This document shows positions 36,475-48,605 of a stretch of 64,000 bases of DNA, one piece after another. The notes beneath the pieces were generated by a model, which saw nothing but the letters and a program-made list of their open reading frames with translations, was not told the DNA's origin and ran no database searches. Each line of letters starts with the position of its first letter. The stretch's first letter is position 1. The position numbers and the translations under genes were made by a program. Location: contig OX328128.1 in assembly GCA_946811695.1 (NCBI GenBank), positions 79,919,666 through 79,983,665 of the forward strand. Reading direction: 5' to 3'. This DNA comes from Gonocerus acuteangulatus. Its lineage: Eukaryota; Arthropoda; Insecta; Hemiptera; Coreidae.

Positions 36475-38767
36475 ATGCTGGCCGTAATGTCGACCAATGG
36501 GAATAGAGAGGCAGATCCTGTCCAGGATTTTCTGTCTACAGGTCGTGTAGGCCGACGAAATGCCCTTGCCAACATACTCTCCGAACATGCGCTTACCACT
36601 ACTGCTGACTTACCAGACAAACTTATGAGTCTTACGACGGAAGGTATATTTATTTATTATAAATTTGTCTTTATTCTTAGCCTTCACTCTAATCCAGTCA
36701 TGCCTAGATCCTTAAATGACAACCCTTTTTTGTCGTCCTGCTCACTTACACTAATCTAGTTTTATACATTCAATTGCCCTAAAAGAACGAAGAGCATCTT
36801 AGCTTCCTTTCTGCTCCTGAACAACATTTCTCGTAGATTGAGCTTGATAATTGTGTAACTTCTTTATCCTCTGTTGGCGGATAGCCAAAAGAATATAAAA
36901 TGTCATTCTCCAAGAGGTCTTAGGCACCCGGTGAATGTTTATAAAGAATGATACTGGATTGGCAGCCGAGTTGGGCATAATCATAATTACAATTACGATT
37001 ATAATTGTAATTAGAAGAGTGATTACGATTACTCTTGTAATCACATCTTTGATTATAATTACACTCATAATCGCAACATTTTTCTATAATGATGGCTGTA
37101 TTTACAACAATTTTTCTGTAATTACGATTGTAATAACAGCTGTTTCTGTGATTATGCCTGTAATTACAACTATTATTCTGCGATTACAACTGTAATCACA
37201 ATTTTTTTTCTGTAATTACAACTGTAATGAACTTTCTGTGCTTACGAACGTAATCACATCTTTTTCTGTAATTACGACTGAAAATTCTCAAACACAACAT
37301 ACATCATAGAATTGAAAAACTACTCGCATCAAGATAATGAGAGTCATAGATATGAAGAGTTGACACTTTTTCATCTGTTTGTATCAGATAACGCAAAAAG
37401 TCCTGTCGTTTTTTTGAAATAGGGTCAAAAATAAAGCAAAAAGTTATTTCAAACAAGATTTATTCATCGAAATAGTCACCCTCACTCTCCAAAACCTTCT
37501 TCCAACTGGCCTCAATGTCACAAACTCCTTTTTTCTTTTCTTTTTTATAAAACTCAGCTGTTTTGGATGAAAAAAAGTTTCTAAGGTGTTTTTCAAGGTC
37601 GTCACATCCGCAAACGTTTTTCCCTGCTGACAAATGTGGGGAATATGGTGGGCGAGGTAGAGTTTCCCAGCCAATCTCTAAGAGTTTGTCCCGTGTGATC
37701 TTGTGGTCGGTCAGTTCATGGGGAACCCACTTATCAAGTTTTTTGGTCTTACCAATTTTATATAGGTGATTTCTGATATTTGATTGGGAAAGTTTAAGTT
37801 GTCCAGCGATTTCAGAGCAAGTTTGTTGTGGATATGACTCAATGATTTCTGTCAGGGCATCGTCATCTACAACTTCCGGCCTTCCACTTCGAGGTTCATC
37901 CATAAGCGATTCATCCCCTCTACAAAATTTTACAACCCAGAATTGCGCCTTCCGATTTGAGAGAGCATCCTTCCCAAACACCTGATGCAGTTTACGAGCA
38001 GCCTCGGTAGCTTTTAGGCCTAATTTTAACTGGTAGAGTAAAATCGAGCGAATTTGCTTTTCAAGAGAAATCATTGTAAAAAAATGTTTCCAGCTCAGAA
38101 CGTCAACTGGATAGAAGTTAAAGTAGTACAATTTACTACCAAACAAGCATGTACTAATCCTACAAGGTTACTCTTTATTTATCACTAGCTGTTACCCAGT
38201 GTGCCATGCTACACCTACTTTCTGCCTATGACTCTCCCCGTATCAAGATCTACCTGTATACTCAGTTACGTCAAAAGCGGTCAAACAGTGTGAATTTGTT
38301 TATATCTGTCTAGTAATTCGTGAAACACCCAACAGAGGCCAGCACCACAGCAATTCATAAAACAGCCGGCAGTGGCCAGCACCACAGCCTGCGAGTAGAT
38401 AGCTCTTATCAAAGAAAGGCCAGCGCTCCTTAGTTAGACAGTGACTGTTGATATAAAATTGAAATAAACTGCATTACAGGATTATATAATGATGTAAAGT
38501 CATCAATGAGTTCGAGTTATTATAATTATCAAAAAGACCAACAAATAAATTTGAGGCATTATTCAAAATGGCTGTCAGAATCTGAATGGTTCAGTGTAGC
38601 CAATTTTTCTTAAACAAAACTTTTGACCTTTAGACCAAATTTTGAAATTTGACTATTTTGACCTAGCCTAGGAGATTTCCCGTATCAAGGCCTACCTGTG
38701 TGCCAAGTTTGGTCAAAATCAGTCAAACGGTGTAGATTTGTATAAGGAACAAACAGACGGACACGTG

Positions 38768-38827
<60 letters not shown>

Positions 38828-39538
38828 ATAATTAAAAAATAAAATAAAAATAATTAAAATTAATAGCCATAGCCACACGTTGATGCACCAAAATGTTATA
38901 ATAAAAAAATAAAATAAAAAATTTAATAGAATTAATATAGCCACACGTTGATGTGCCAAAATGTTATAATATTAATAAAAAGAAATATTTTTAATAAGTC
39001 TATTTACGTACGCCTCTACGTTAGGAGCCAATATAATAAAAATTTTATGATATTTAATTTTAAAAACTCTTTATCTCAGGGGTCGGGTTCGAGTCCAGTA
39101 AAGTAAAACAAAGATAACTTTAAATAATAAAAAACCAAAACAAAAGAAAAAACTCATAGATAAGTTATATCCAGGCATAAATAAACAAGCATTACCTGAT
39201 ATAAAGCCAGCTCGGTATTAACTGCATAGGACAGGATCTTCGTTACAACTGTATCTTCTTTTTACTGAAATGCGTTCAATAGACTGATATATGAGACTGG
39301 AGCCACCTTTTCACAGACTGGCTTGTAACAGACTCTTGTAACCGACTGAACTAACATTCATGGCGGGAGCGTCCTACCGGTATCCAAAGCTACCTGTATC
39401 CACTGCTAGACAAATATAACCAATAATATTTGTTTATCCCAATTGAATCTAACTTATCAATGAGCTTTTTGAATTTTCAGAATTTTCTGTGTTAAATTTA
39501 AGACTTTTAAATATGTAATGTAAAATATCATTACAATA

Positions 39539-39618
<80 letters not shown>

Positions 39619-41622
39619 AGGATTGCAAGTTTAAAATGTCGTTTTAATTCCAATAGAATGCGCTCTTAGCCTATTGAAGGATTTGCTTATCTCTAAACGC
39701 TATCTTGTTTGTTAGTCATTTGTTTACAAAAGTCAGTTGTTTTTAAGTCGTTTACGCAGACGTATCATACCTTTCTTTGGTGTTAAAAATGTCTAATTTT
39801 AAGCCAAATAAAGAGCATTTGCGGCATGTCATGATTTTCTTATTTAATCAAAAGAAAAAGGCATCTGAATGTCATCGAATTCTTGTTGAGACTTATGGCG
39901 ATCTTGCTCCAACCGTCAAGACATGTGAACGTTGGTTTCGAAGTTTCAAACGTGGTGATTTTGATGTTACTGATAAAAAACGAGAAAATCGACCAAAAAA
40001 GTTTGAGGACGTCGAATTGCAATCTTTATTAGACGAAGACAATACCCAAACCCAACAAATGATGGCAGAACAGTTGAATGTCACTAGGCAAGCCATTTCC
40101 GATCGCCTGAGAGCTATGGGAAAGATTCAAAAGGTTGGAAAATGGGTTCCACATGAATTGGACGAACGACAGATGGAAAAACGAAAAACTGTGTGCGAAA
40201 TGCTGCTTTTACGCCACGAAAGAAAGGGTTTTTTGCATCGAGTTGTAACTGGCGATGAAAAATGGATTTATTTTCAGAATCCCAAACGAATAAAATCATG
40301 GGTAACGCCAGGACAACCATCCACAATATTTTTTATAAAAGGTATATTTTTTATACCTTTTATAAAAAAATATGTAATTTAGCTATAATTATTGCAATAT
40401 TTAGGGTAGAAGTAACATTTAATGAGCATGATAATGTTAATGCCTGTTGTGGAACAGTTCAAATTTGATAGTTTTAATATAGTAAAAAAAGGTTTGTGTG
40501 GATGTGCAAAAAATTATATTTTGTTGTAGAAGTGCCCCTGAAGAGGTGCGAAGAAAAGATGCACGAAACATGTCGGGCCCAATAAATAAAGTAGTATAAT
40601 AAAGGAAGACTGCTTAATGACCCCATGCCTCCTAGGATAAAAAAGAATTTTGATATTTTGGGTCATCTATAAGAATAAATAATATATATATATATAGATG
40701 ATGGTACTAAAGTAAGAAATTTGTAAACATGGGATTTAAAATAAAACGACAGGACTTATTTCGTTACCTGGTATTAAGGTAAATTACCGATAAGAATCTG
40801 GTAATAGTATCCTAATAAAAATAAAAGACGTGAAAATTACAATGGTAATTGCAGAAAAAGTTGGTGTAATCCCCTGTTGTACAAGTAAAAGCAAAACATG
40901 TCATATAGGCAGGGGAAAACAATCAGATGAATGCGTGATTCGGTATTTATGTATTACAGAACTCAATTCGTTTCTTCGAGACCATGGTTAAGTTGTATTC
41001 AAATTAGTAAAAATTGGTTAGAAGAACTTTCTATATAGGATAAGAGAACACCGAATAAGGGAGAGTCTACTGTACATTAAAATGCTAACTACAATATTTT
41101 ACGTTAAAAATAGTTTTCATACGAGCAAAATTAAAAAGAGAAGATACTTTAAATTTATAAAAAACATGTAAAAACAATTTGGACATTAATTTAAATTAAG
41201 AAAGTTTCAATAAGAACAAATTAGTATTAGTATTAGCATTACTTTATCTCAATATGAAGATATTAAGTTTTGGAAAGATTCGTTAATAGAACAAGAGATA
41301 AACCATTAAGGAGGGCATGTATTTGTAAGGGCATGGCTTTGAGGGAAATCCTTAGAGCGCATATATTTACGGGTTTGGCAATCTAATGGTTAAACACTGA
41401 ACATTGTGTTTCCCAGCGCGACCGAAACCATGTCCAGTACTATTGATTTAATTTTATATTTCAGCTGTCATTAACAGAACTAAGAATTTATATACATTGA
41501 ATAATTGTTAACTTTTATTGTTTGCAGAAGGTAAAGAAGGAGAAAGTTCTCAAAGTTGCTGCATGTCGACTGACGAATCACAAGAAGATCATGGTAATGA
41601 AGCTTCGACCTCGTCGAGTTGA
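36475..41622 (+). CDS. PKI: cAMP-dependent protein kinase inhibitor (PKI), two coding exons
   Basis: Exons 36475-36643 and 41528-41622 (stop TGA 41620-41622) join in phase to 87 residues, close to the 70-80 usual for PKI. The pseudosubstrate core VQDFLSTGRVGRRNALANIL aligns with mammalian PKI (FIASGRTGRRNAI): Phe19, Arg24, Arg27-Arg28 and Asn29, with Ala30 where a substrate would have Ser. A Leu-rich stretch ADLPDKLMSL matches the nuclear export signal position. The acidic/Ser tail ends STSSS. PKI binds the free catalytic subunit of protein kinase A, blocks it and carries it out of the nucleus. A second ATG at 36487 could be the start instead (83 residues). A non-coding 5' exon probably exists upstream, as an acceptor (TTTTTGCTAG) ends at 36466. 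Confidence 0.9.
36970..37275. repeat. Degenerate (GTAATTACGA)n palindromic simple repeat
   Basis: Over 300 bp the motifs GTAATTACGA(C/T)TGTAAT and their reverse complement keep returning, so both strands look alike. Open frames here on both strands (Ile/Val/Thr-rich) are by-products. Confidence 0.8.
37396..38160 (-). pseudogene. Mariner transposase with internal deletion
   Basis: From ATG at 38074 down to 37460 the minus strand keeps one frame. An N-terminal helix-turn-helix part (AQFWVVKFCRGDESLMDEPR, SGRPEVVDDD, KWVPHELT) joins directly to the C-terminal tail (GWETLPRPPYSPHL, DIEASWKKVLESEGDYF). The middle with the first two catalytic Asp is deleted, and the third Asp of the usual PPYSPDL reads His. 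The left end carries AAAAAGTCCTGTCGTTTT, a motif shared with the terminus of the other mariner here. It is inactive and lies in the PKI intron. Confidence 0.88.
38171..38830 (+). repeat. Dispersed repeat ending in a TA microsatellite
   Basis: Starts CTAGCTGTTACCCAGTGTGC. The segments CCCGTATCAAG(A/G)(T/C)CTACCTGT and GGTCAAACRGTGT occur twice (about 38250 and 38680). It ends with ACAGACGGACACGTGATTTA and (TA)n. This layout is widespread in insect genomes; class not assigned. Confidence 0.55.
39789..40350 (+). pseudogene. Truncated mariner transposase
   Basis: From ATG at 39789: helix-turn-helix region (ECHRILVETYGDLAPTVKTC, ERWFRSFKRGDFDV), the KWVPHEL linker motif, then FLHRVVTGDEKWIYFQNPKR with the first catalytic Asp, and SWVTPGQPST. 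About 190 residues of an expected 340-350; the second and third Asp are lost where a TTTTATAAAAGG palindrome begins. Different family from the other mariner in this intron. Confidence 0.88.
40538..40568 (+). ncRNA. Hammerhead-ribozyme-like core, copy 3
   Basis: CTGAAGA, one G, stem GTGC/GCAC with an 11-nt loop, then GAAA. This matches the CUGANGA...GAAA layout except for one extra purine before stem II. It is followed by ACATGTCGGGCCC, like the tails of Penelope-like element repeats. Self-cleavage not shown. Confidence 0.4.
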
Positions 41623-43040
41623 AGCTCATACAAGACAACAAACAAAGGCAACATCACATTGTACAACTAGAATGTACAGGTTCATTATTACGCCAATGAC
41701 CTCCTTAGAGTATTTCAACAAAACTTCAGTATTAAAAATAACTGTGATTGTTATGATTTTAAACTGGTTTTAATCTCAATTAATTGTATATTTCTTTATT
41801 TTAATTGTCTACTTGTCGATGGTTGGGCAAAGTATTCGATATTGTGTATTAGATTCTAATCTAAAGAGATGAAGAATTTTAAAGTAATGGAATGAAAGCC
41901 TTACATGGAAAAGTAGCATTTGTAGCTGTATCTACCTTTATTGAACAGTTGTGATGAAGCAGTTAAAAACAAAAACAAAAAAACTTAAGCTAAATTGGTA
42001 GAGGCCATTCGCCTAGATTTCCAATACCAATAGACATTCTCCGAAGTCATCTTAATGAATTAAACTATTGTTTTTAATATGTATAAAATTATTGTGTAAT
42101 ATAAACCTACTTTTTCGTAGGTTGGAGTTTTATTATTAATACGTATTCAATGTGGAAAGGCTAAGTATTATTGATGGAGTGGTTTATTTCCCTGAATTTA
42201 TCTTGTAAAATTGGGGGGGGGGATCATTAATTAGATTCTCTTACTGGAAATAAAAGTTATAATATTTTATTTTATTTTTCGATGAGTATCTTGTAACAAA
42301 GTTCAATTCGACATTTTGTGATCTGTTGTTTCAACAATTTGTGATAAATGGCTGAATGAAAAGTTCTCAATTAAGTGTGTCGTCAATTCTATATTATTTA
42401 TTTTTGTATAGTTTTAACAAATAAATTATTAACTCATATTTATATTAAATGTGTAAGAGTCGGTGTTTGTTGTTGTGTACTTCTGTTTCGATTATTTATT
42501 ATTTATTTATTTATTTTTTTTTTGCATTTAGAATTATTTATTAATTCATTTTGATTGTTGTTCTTATATTTATTAAGTTGTGCAATATTTTTGTTTTTCT
42601 TCTTTTATGGCGATGTTTGTTGCGATGTATTGTAATCAAACCTAGTTTTTATTTGTCATTTATTTATATTTTGTGAGTATTAATTATTGTTTTAGTTAAA
42701 ACCTCCTAGATATATTTATTTTCTTGACCAAATTTACATAAATGGTATAACTAGGGACATTTTTCTTTATGTTTTAACCCTGCAAGTATTCGAGTTGCTC
42801 AGTAACTCCTGTGATGGCCGTCCTTTAGTTTTTCTTCTATAAGCGGATCACAATATTATCATTTATTTTTTTAAATTATAAATTTACTTTTTCCATCATT
42901 TGTATTCCCTTTCCCACAATTTGATTAGCTTAAGAGCTATTGTTTGCTGAAATGGCACCGTTATTTACAGCGAAACTATTAGTTCTTACCAAGTTTACGT
43001 TGCTCTTCACCAATGATGCCGAGCATGAATAAATAATTAT
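41623..43040 (+). other. Probable PKI 3' UTR and downstream; no gene seen
   Basis: AT-rich, with several AATAAA or ATTAAA hexamers (for example AATAAA near 42420). No coding exon. Confidence 0.4.
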
Positions 43041-43920
43041 ATATATAAGCAAGATGGAGGACAAATAAAAGTAGAATTAATACTGTGAATTCATTTCTTT
43101 AAAGCAGTTCTACATGTTTTGCACTCTTTCGGTTGCTTCTTTAGTCACGAAACTGTTTCACTCCCGTGCAGCTACTTCTTCAGATGCTCATATACCTACT
43201 ATACTACTAACTGCTTCACACTCTTTTAGCTGGTTCTGTAGGAACTGATATACTCACTCTACTTCTAATACAGCCTCATTGTACAACGGTCAACTTCGCC
43301 TTACAATGCCCTCATCAACAGTCCTACATTTTTAAGCTACTCTTGAGGAGCTCATATTCTCCCTATACTAGTGGTCCATTTATACTACATGCTATTCTCA
43401 CTGCATGTGAATCCAAGGCGTTAGTCACTAGATCTTGGGGAGACCCGAATTCACATTTTTTTTTTTTGTTTTTTTTTTTTTTTTGTGTTTAACGGTGTAT
43501 CAACTATTGGGCTATTAACTCCGGCTATCTACAGGTTGCCACCCTTTTATAAGGCCAACAGCGTTTGGTTGCTCACTCATTCAGGTACTGGCCATGCCCG
43601 ACTTTACTTAACTTCGGTGATCTATGGGAACCGGTGCATTCAAGGTGGCTATGACCGTTGGCATGAAATCACAGTGTTAAATCCATTTTTATTCTCCTTA
43701 CATCTTGCTTATGTGTATAATTTGAGAAATTTGTGTCACTGGAAGATATTGATAAATATGTAATGTATGACTGTGTTGAAGATTTTTTAATTTTATCATC
43801 ACCAAAATGGCGTTGGTTTTGCGTTTGAATTTTCTCTTTTGAGTTATTACGTATGAATTTATTTCTACAAATTTTAATTGGTTTATTATTTTGTTCATTG
43901 CTGAGGAAAAGGTTCTACTT

Positions 43921-43967
43921 TCAGGTGGAATGTGGGATGAATGTGCTTCATCCCACATTCCACCTGA
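43921..43967. repeat. Perfect 21-bp hairpin with 5-nt loop
   Basis: TCAGGTGGAATGTGGGATGA(A), TGTGC, then its exact reverse complement. No mismatch in 21 pairs. Confidence 0.95.
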
Positions 43968-45786
43968 CAACACAAGAGTCACCTTTACATGATTTCCGCT
44001 TAGTGCAATATGGCGTCAAATTTTTCCCGTGATTTTGTTGTTATTCCCTGAGAAATATTGATTTTTTTCCTTTACATTCTAAATTTCCTCCCTCGCTTTG
44101 ATTGAACCCACAGGCAGAGATATAGAATCTGCCTGCTTTTATTGTATATATTGGAAATATACAAATTTTGAAATTGAATGAAAATTTTAATGAAATTTGA
44201 TTAAATGTAAATATCCCTATGATAAAGGTATATAATCATAGATTAGGGATTGTATTGTAATCCTATGACACTGTCATGAAACATCCTAACCAAAAAGGAC
44301 TATCCACCGATTCTAATCTGTTGAACATTAAACAGGATTCAATCTTTCCTAAAATTTGTTAACTGAGCTATCATTTGTTTAAATAATGAAGGATTGCAAT
44401 CGATTAATTTTACTCTGTGGACTTTGCTGGTGGAGCATTTGTCTTAATTTTATTATTTATATACGGTATTAATAAAATGATAAAACACAACTGTATGCTT
44501 TTATATGGATAAATAAAAATTAACAAAAAATAAAAAAAAAGACTTAAAATAAGTATTGAATTTGCTGAATGTATTAATTTCATCACTAGACAAATCGTGT
44601 GGCAGGCAAATCTAGCAATTTCTGACTATTACTACGAGAAAGAGTCTCGAACCCTTTGTGTCCTCTATACAAAACAATACTAAAAAATAACTATTTACTA
44701 CACAAAACCAAGATCAAATAAATGTACAAATATGATTTAAGAAACAAAAAAAAAAAAAAAAAAATGAATGATTTTCATAGAAGATACTCAAGAAGTGTAA
44801 ACCCATTTAAAGATCATATTAATATTTTGTGTCTATTTTTATAACGGTGTAGCTCATTTATCTTTACATGATTGTAAATAGCATTTTAAATTCGGAAATT
44901 TAGGATTATCATTTATTTGTTCCCTTTAAAGCAGTTTTCTTGAAGAATAATCCCAGTTACAAGGAACAGCACTGTCGTTACTTCTAGCGATTGTTGAAGG
45001 AAATATATCATTGAAATTAATTAATATTAAGTAAGGAAATAAAAATGATTTTGCATTGAAATTATGAGTCGATCGCTTTTGTCGATTACATGACTTTTAT
45101 TGCAATATTAGTTATTACCCATATTACATTTAAAATTAATCTATTTTGTTTACAAGAAGCTTTAGAAGATGTTATAGGTAGGATGTGGATTTTTAGTAGC
45201 AATTTTATAAATGTTAGTAATCATTTTACTTGTCAAACCTAAATTAAGTTACATCTATTTTGGGCTTGATGTATTTGTCAAACTATTCATTAAAATCAGG
45301 AATGATTCTTTGGGAAACATAAAACCAGTCATATTTTACGGTTAGGAAGGGTTTGGATGTTAACTTCGATTTAGGGGGCACCTACATTGGACCCGATCCG
45401 ATCTGTTGAAAGGAAAACAAACACATGCATCTCAATAGAGGTGCCTACATTGGACCTGATCCGATCCGATGTCCACCAATTCTCGGCTGTTCAAACTTGT
45501 TTGTTTTCGACCGATTTCAGACCAACAATGCAAAATGGCGCCAAACGACATATTGTGTTTCAAAAAGGTCAACAGCCGCTATATCTTAACCGATTTCAAT
45601 GCATTTTTTTTTTTTTTTTAAATGAAAGCTAATGAAATTTAGAACAACTTTGTCAATGCACATTTTTGTTTTTTGTTTCCTTTGTTTATTAAATCATGTG
45701 GAAAGATGTTTATAACCTTCTAGCTACCTTTCTTATAAATAATTTTAAAATATGAATACTAATGCTTCTCTTATCGTAGTGTAATA

Positions 45787-46021
45787 CTTCTGGCCTCCCG
45801 GTTTCTTTCTCCAGCGGTGTTGGTTTCATGGCCGTTATATTTCGCCCACCTCGTAATAGGCTTCATCAGACGTTGGTTGTATTCTCTTGAGGTAGCCAGG
45901 CATAGCTCCTGCCTACCTCAAGAGAATACAACCAACGTCTGATGAAGCCCATTAGGAGATGGGCGAAATATAAAGGCCATGAAACCAACACCGCTGGAGA
46001 AAGAAGCTGGGAGACCAGAAG
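45787..46021. mobile_element. Penelope-like terminal repeat pair in palindromic form
   Basis: Arms 45787-45900 and 45908-46021 (114 nt each) are near-perfect inverted copies with a 7-nt loop. Each arm carries CTGATGA...GAAA. Inverted terminal repeats are known for Penelope-like elements; no reverse transcriptase is left. Confidence 0.7.
45939..45968 (+). ncRNA. Hammerhead-ribozyme-like core, copy 1 (mirrored at 45840-45869, minus)
   Basis: CTGATGA, one A, a perfect stem GCCCAT/ATGGGC around TAGGAG, then GAAA. Except for the extra A before the stem this is the conserved hammerhead core. Stems I and III and the cleavage site were not resolved by eye. Confidence 0.45.
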
Positions 46022-46411
46022 AATGAAGCCCCAGCGAGGAAGCCTAAAGGAGAACACCTAGAGGTAGTGTAATAGTTAAAAATTGACTGTGACACTAAGA
46101 TTTATTTTTTTGGAACTGATATACTTCCGGAAGATTGATTGGCTTCTCAACTCCTCCTTCATACCTCCAACATTCAACTAATCGAAGGTTTCTATGCTTA
46201 TTAGGTGGTATTTCTTAAATTAATCACTCATTTTTACTTCACTACGAGGTCATTACTGAGAAGCTGTGACTAGATCGGATCGGACCGTGTTGGGACCAAT
46301 GTAGGCACTCATGTCGGTGTGAAGCCACTGTCGGTCAAACGAAATCGGATTGGATCAGAACATTTTATTTTGCTAAAAACCTGTGTTTATCTCATTGCCG
46401 TATGTGTATTA

Positions 46412-47105
46412 ACCCTTTCCTTACTGTAGACTGCTGTACAAGTCTAGGCGCGCTGTGCCCCTGGAACGAAGGACTTGACTAGCAGTCGAGAGCTGCCGGG
46501 CCCTCAGCATGAAGGACTTGTACAGCGTTTTGACCCTCCTCTCTCGTTTACCGGCTTCCTCTGGCTGACTTTTCCAGGAGTTTGGCCTTGTGGCTATTAA
46601 GCAAGAACTGAGGGAAGCTTTAGCTATTTCTTTCACCACTAGTTGTCGGGGAAATTAACTCTTTGTAAGGAGGGAGCTAGGGATTAGGGATACCTGGATC
46701 GGGCTCAAAAAGATTAACTCCGCCAGTGTTAGATACAAAGCCCTAAGTTGAAAAGAAGGATGTTTTTATTTTTTTGGTTGAATAAAAAAAGAGGTTATTT
46801 AGTGTCATTGATTAGTACCTACATCATGAATAAAATTATTTTTCATATTAAAAAATATAGTCTACAAAAAAAATTATTGAAGAATATAATTACATAATTA
46901 AACCTAAATATTTAGAACTAAAAGAAAAAGCAAATATTAAAATAAAGTTATCCTAAAATTTGAAATTTTACGGGAAGAAATTAAATGAAAGTATTCACGC
47001 ATGTAGAGACGAGGGCGAAATGGCTTCGTAACAGGGGCCCGGCCAGGTAGAGACATCGCCCTACTGTTGGGTCGGCCAGTCCCCACCATGCGCCATAAGC
47101 TAAGG
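46412..47105 (+). repeat. Dispersed repeat, copy 3
   Basis: Collinear with 713-1500 (GAGGGAAGCTTTAGCTATTT, CACTAGTTGTCGGGG, AACTCTTTGT, GGTAGAGA). Diverged, non-coding. Confidence 0.75.
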
Positions 47106-48605
47106 GTTAAAGGTTTTTTTTCTATTGAACCTGACGAAATTCAAGTATTTGAAATCTGTTCCTTAGTATTCGATGTAATACTACATTTTTGAGGATATCA
47201 ACCTTTCCTCGTGTACGTCCTTTTTGTATGTTTATGTTATGTTATGTAGCCGTGTTTTAAGATTTCTAGAAGCAACTTATTATCTAGTCATTTGTCGATC
47301 TTTCCATCACAATGAAATTATTTTATTTGTAAATGTTTGATTACAAGTGTATTAAAGACCTGACACAAAATTCCAGATGAGCATTCAAAAGTGCTCGTCT
47401 TGTAATTATTTTTTATGGATGTAAATATATCCATAAAATACCAAAGTATTACAGTTCTACTCAAATTAATTTTTGAAATTGTGGGTCGGAGAATCCCTGC
47501 ATGTTATAATTTTAACTTGCTCTTTTAAGTAGGACTGCTTATGTAGTTTTGCAGCAGAGAAAAACCCTCCAATTTATTGGAGTGGATTCTTATAAAGAGA
47601 ATAATGATATACCTATATTTGAGTAGCACTGTGGAATGAAGAAAACATTACCAATTTGTGCTTGTAAGTTAAGCATTCAGGATTTTACCCTTGTGGTATC
47701 TTGCCTTGGATCCTTTTTTCAGAGAATCTCGAAAAAAAAAAAAAAAAAAAAAAATGAATATGTTTGAAAGCTTGTGTGTAAAATATTTGTAAATAAGTAT
47801 TAATTCGCCTCAACTTAAGAACTTAGTAAACATTCAAAGTTCATTCAAATATTAAAAATATTCAGGAATGGGAATAAACATAGCTACGAATCATCAATTC
47901 CTTTATTTATTTAAATGTTAACGTCAATTTATAAATAACATAAATTTTTAGAATGGGTTTACCACCCTATTCTAACCAGAATTTTTTTTTTTCGAAGAAA
48001 AGCCACCACCCTAAATGGGAATCAAACCCACAACTTTAGGCGCAGGGTAAGAAAACTTATTAGATTTTGATTTTGAAGAATATTGGGAAAGTAATTGCGT
48101 GATTGTGATGTCCAAGAAAATTGTGATTAACTGTGAGAGCCAATTCTTTCATATGTCAAATGTATTATTAACCCCCGGTGTGTATGAAGTGTCTGACAGA
48201 CACAAGGGAAATTTCAGTGAAGTATGTTGGCAGCAGTGAGCATCTAGAACCTAGATGCCCTCTGCTGTCAACCAATCTGCACATCGTAATCAGTGTCCCC
48301 AAAAATGCCATATGGACTTTACCGCTCTGAGTGTCTTTTTTCTAGATCAAATGTTGACCTGTGTTATTGAAACTTTTTTATTAACTTTTTTTTAAATTTT
48401 CTATGCCGTTAGTGTGTTAGTTTGATTCGGGAGAATTAGTAGCTGCTAATCTTTCTCAATATTTTTTAATTATCTTCTCCCTTTTCAGTACATGTGTTAT
48501 CTTCACATGATAATCACAGAATAACATTTAATCTATACATACATAAGTAAATAACAAATTAAATAAATGTATTAAAAATAATTATTTGTTCTTATATAAT
48601 TATTT

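Larger units (their letters stand above)
39615..40777 (+). mobile_element. Second mariner-like element, TA-flanked, rearranged 3' half
   Basis: The ends TACCAGG...AAAATGTCGTTTTAA and, inverted at 40741-40777, AAAACGACAGGACTTATT...CCTGGTA resemble each other, with TA on both sides. The transposase frame covers the first half only; the rest is replaced by a palindrome (40328-40370) and Penelope-like sequence. Confidence 0.7.
45375..46350. mobile_element. TIR DNA element with GTGCCTACATTGG ends, carrying a Penelope-like insertion
   Basis: GTGCCTACATTGGACCTGAT at 45441 is inverted near 46293-46308 (ACCAATGTAGGCAC); a second GCACCTACATTGG lies at 45377. The right part (GAGGAGTTGAGAA... inverted, GATCGGATCGGA) has a reversed copy at 59100-59330. 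No transposase. The borders are approximate. Confidence 0.6.

Noticed and set aside
36935..37195. Ile/Val/Thr-rich membrane-like proteins on both strands
   Set aside because: By-product of the self-complementary GTAATTAC repeat; equal on both strands.
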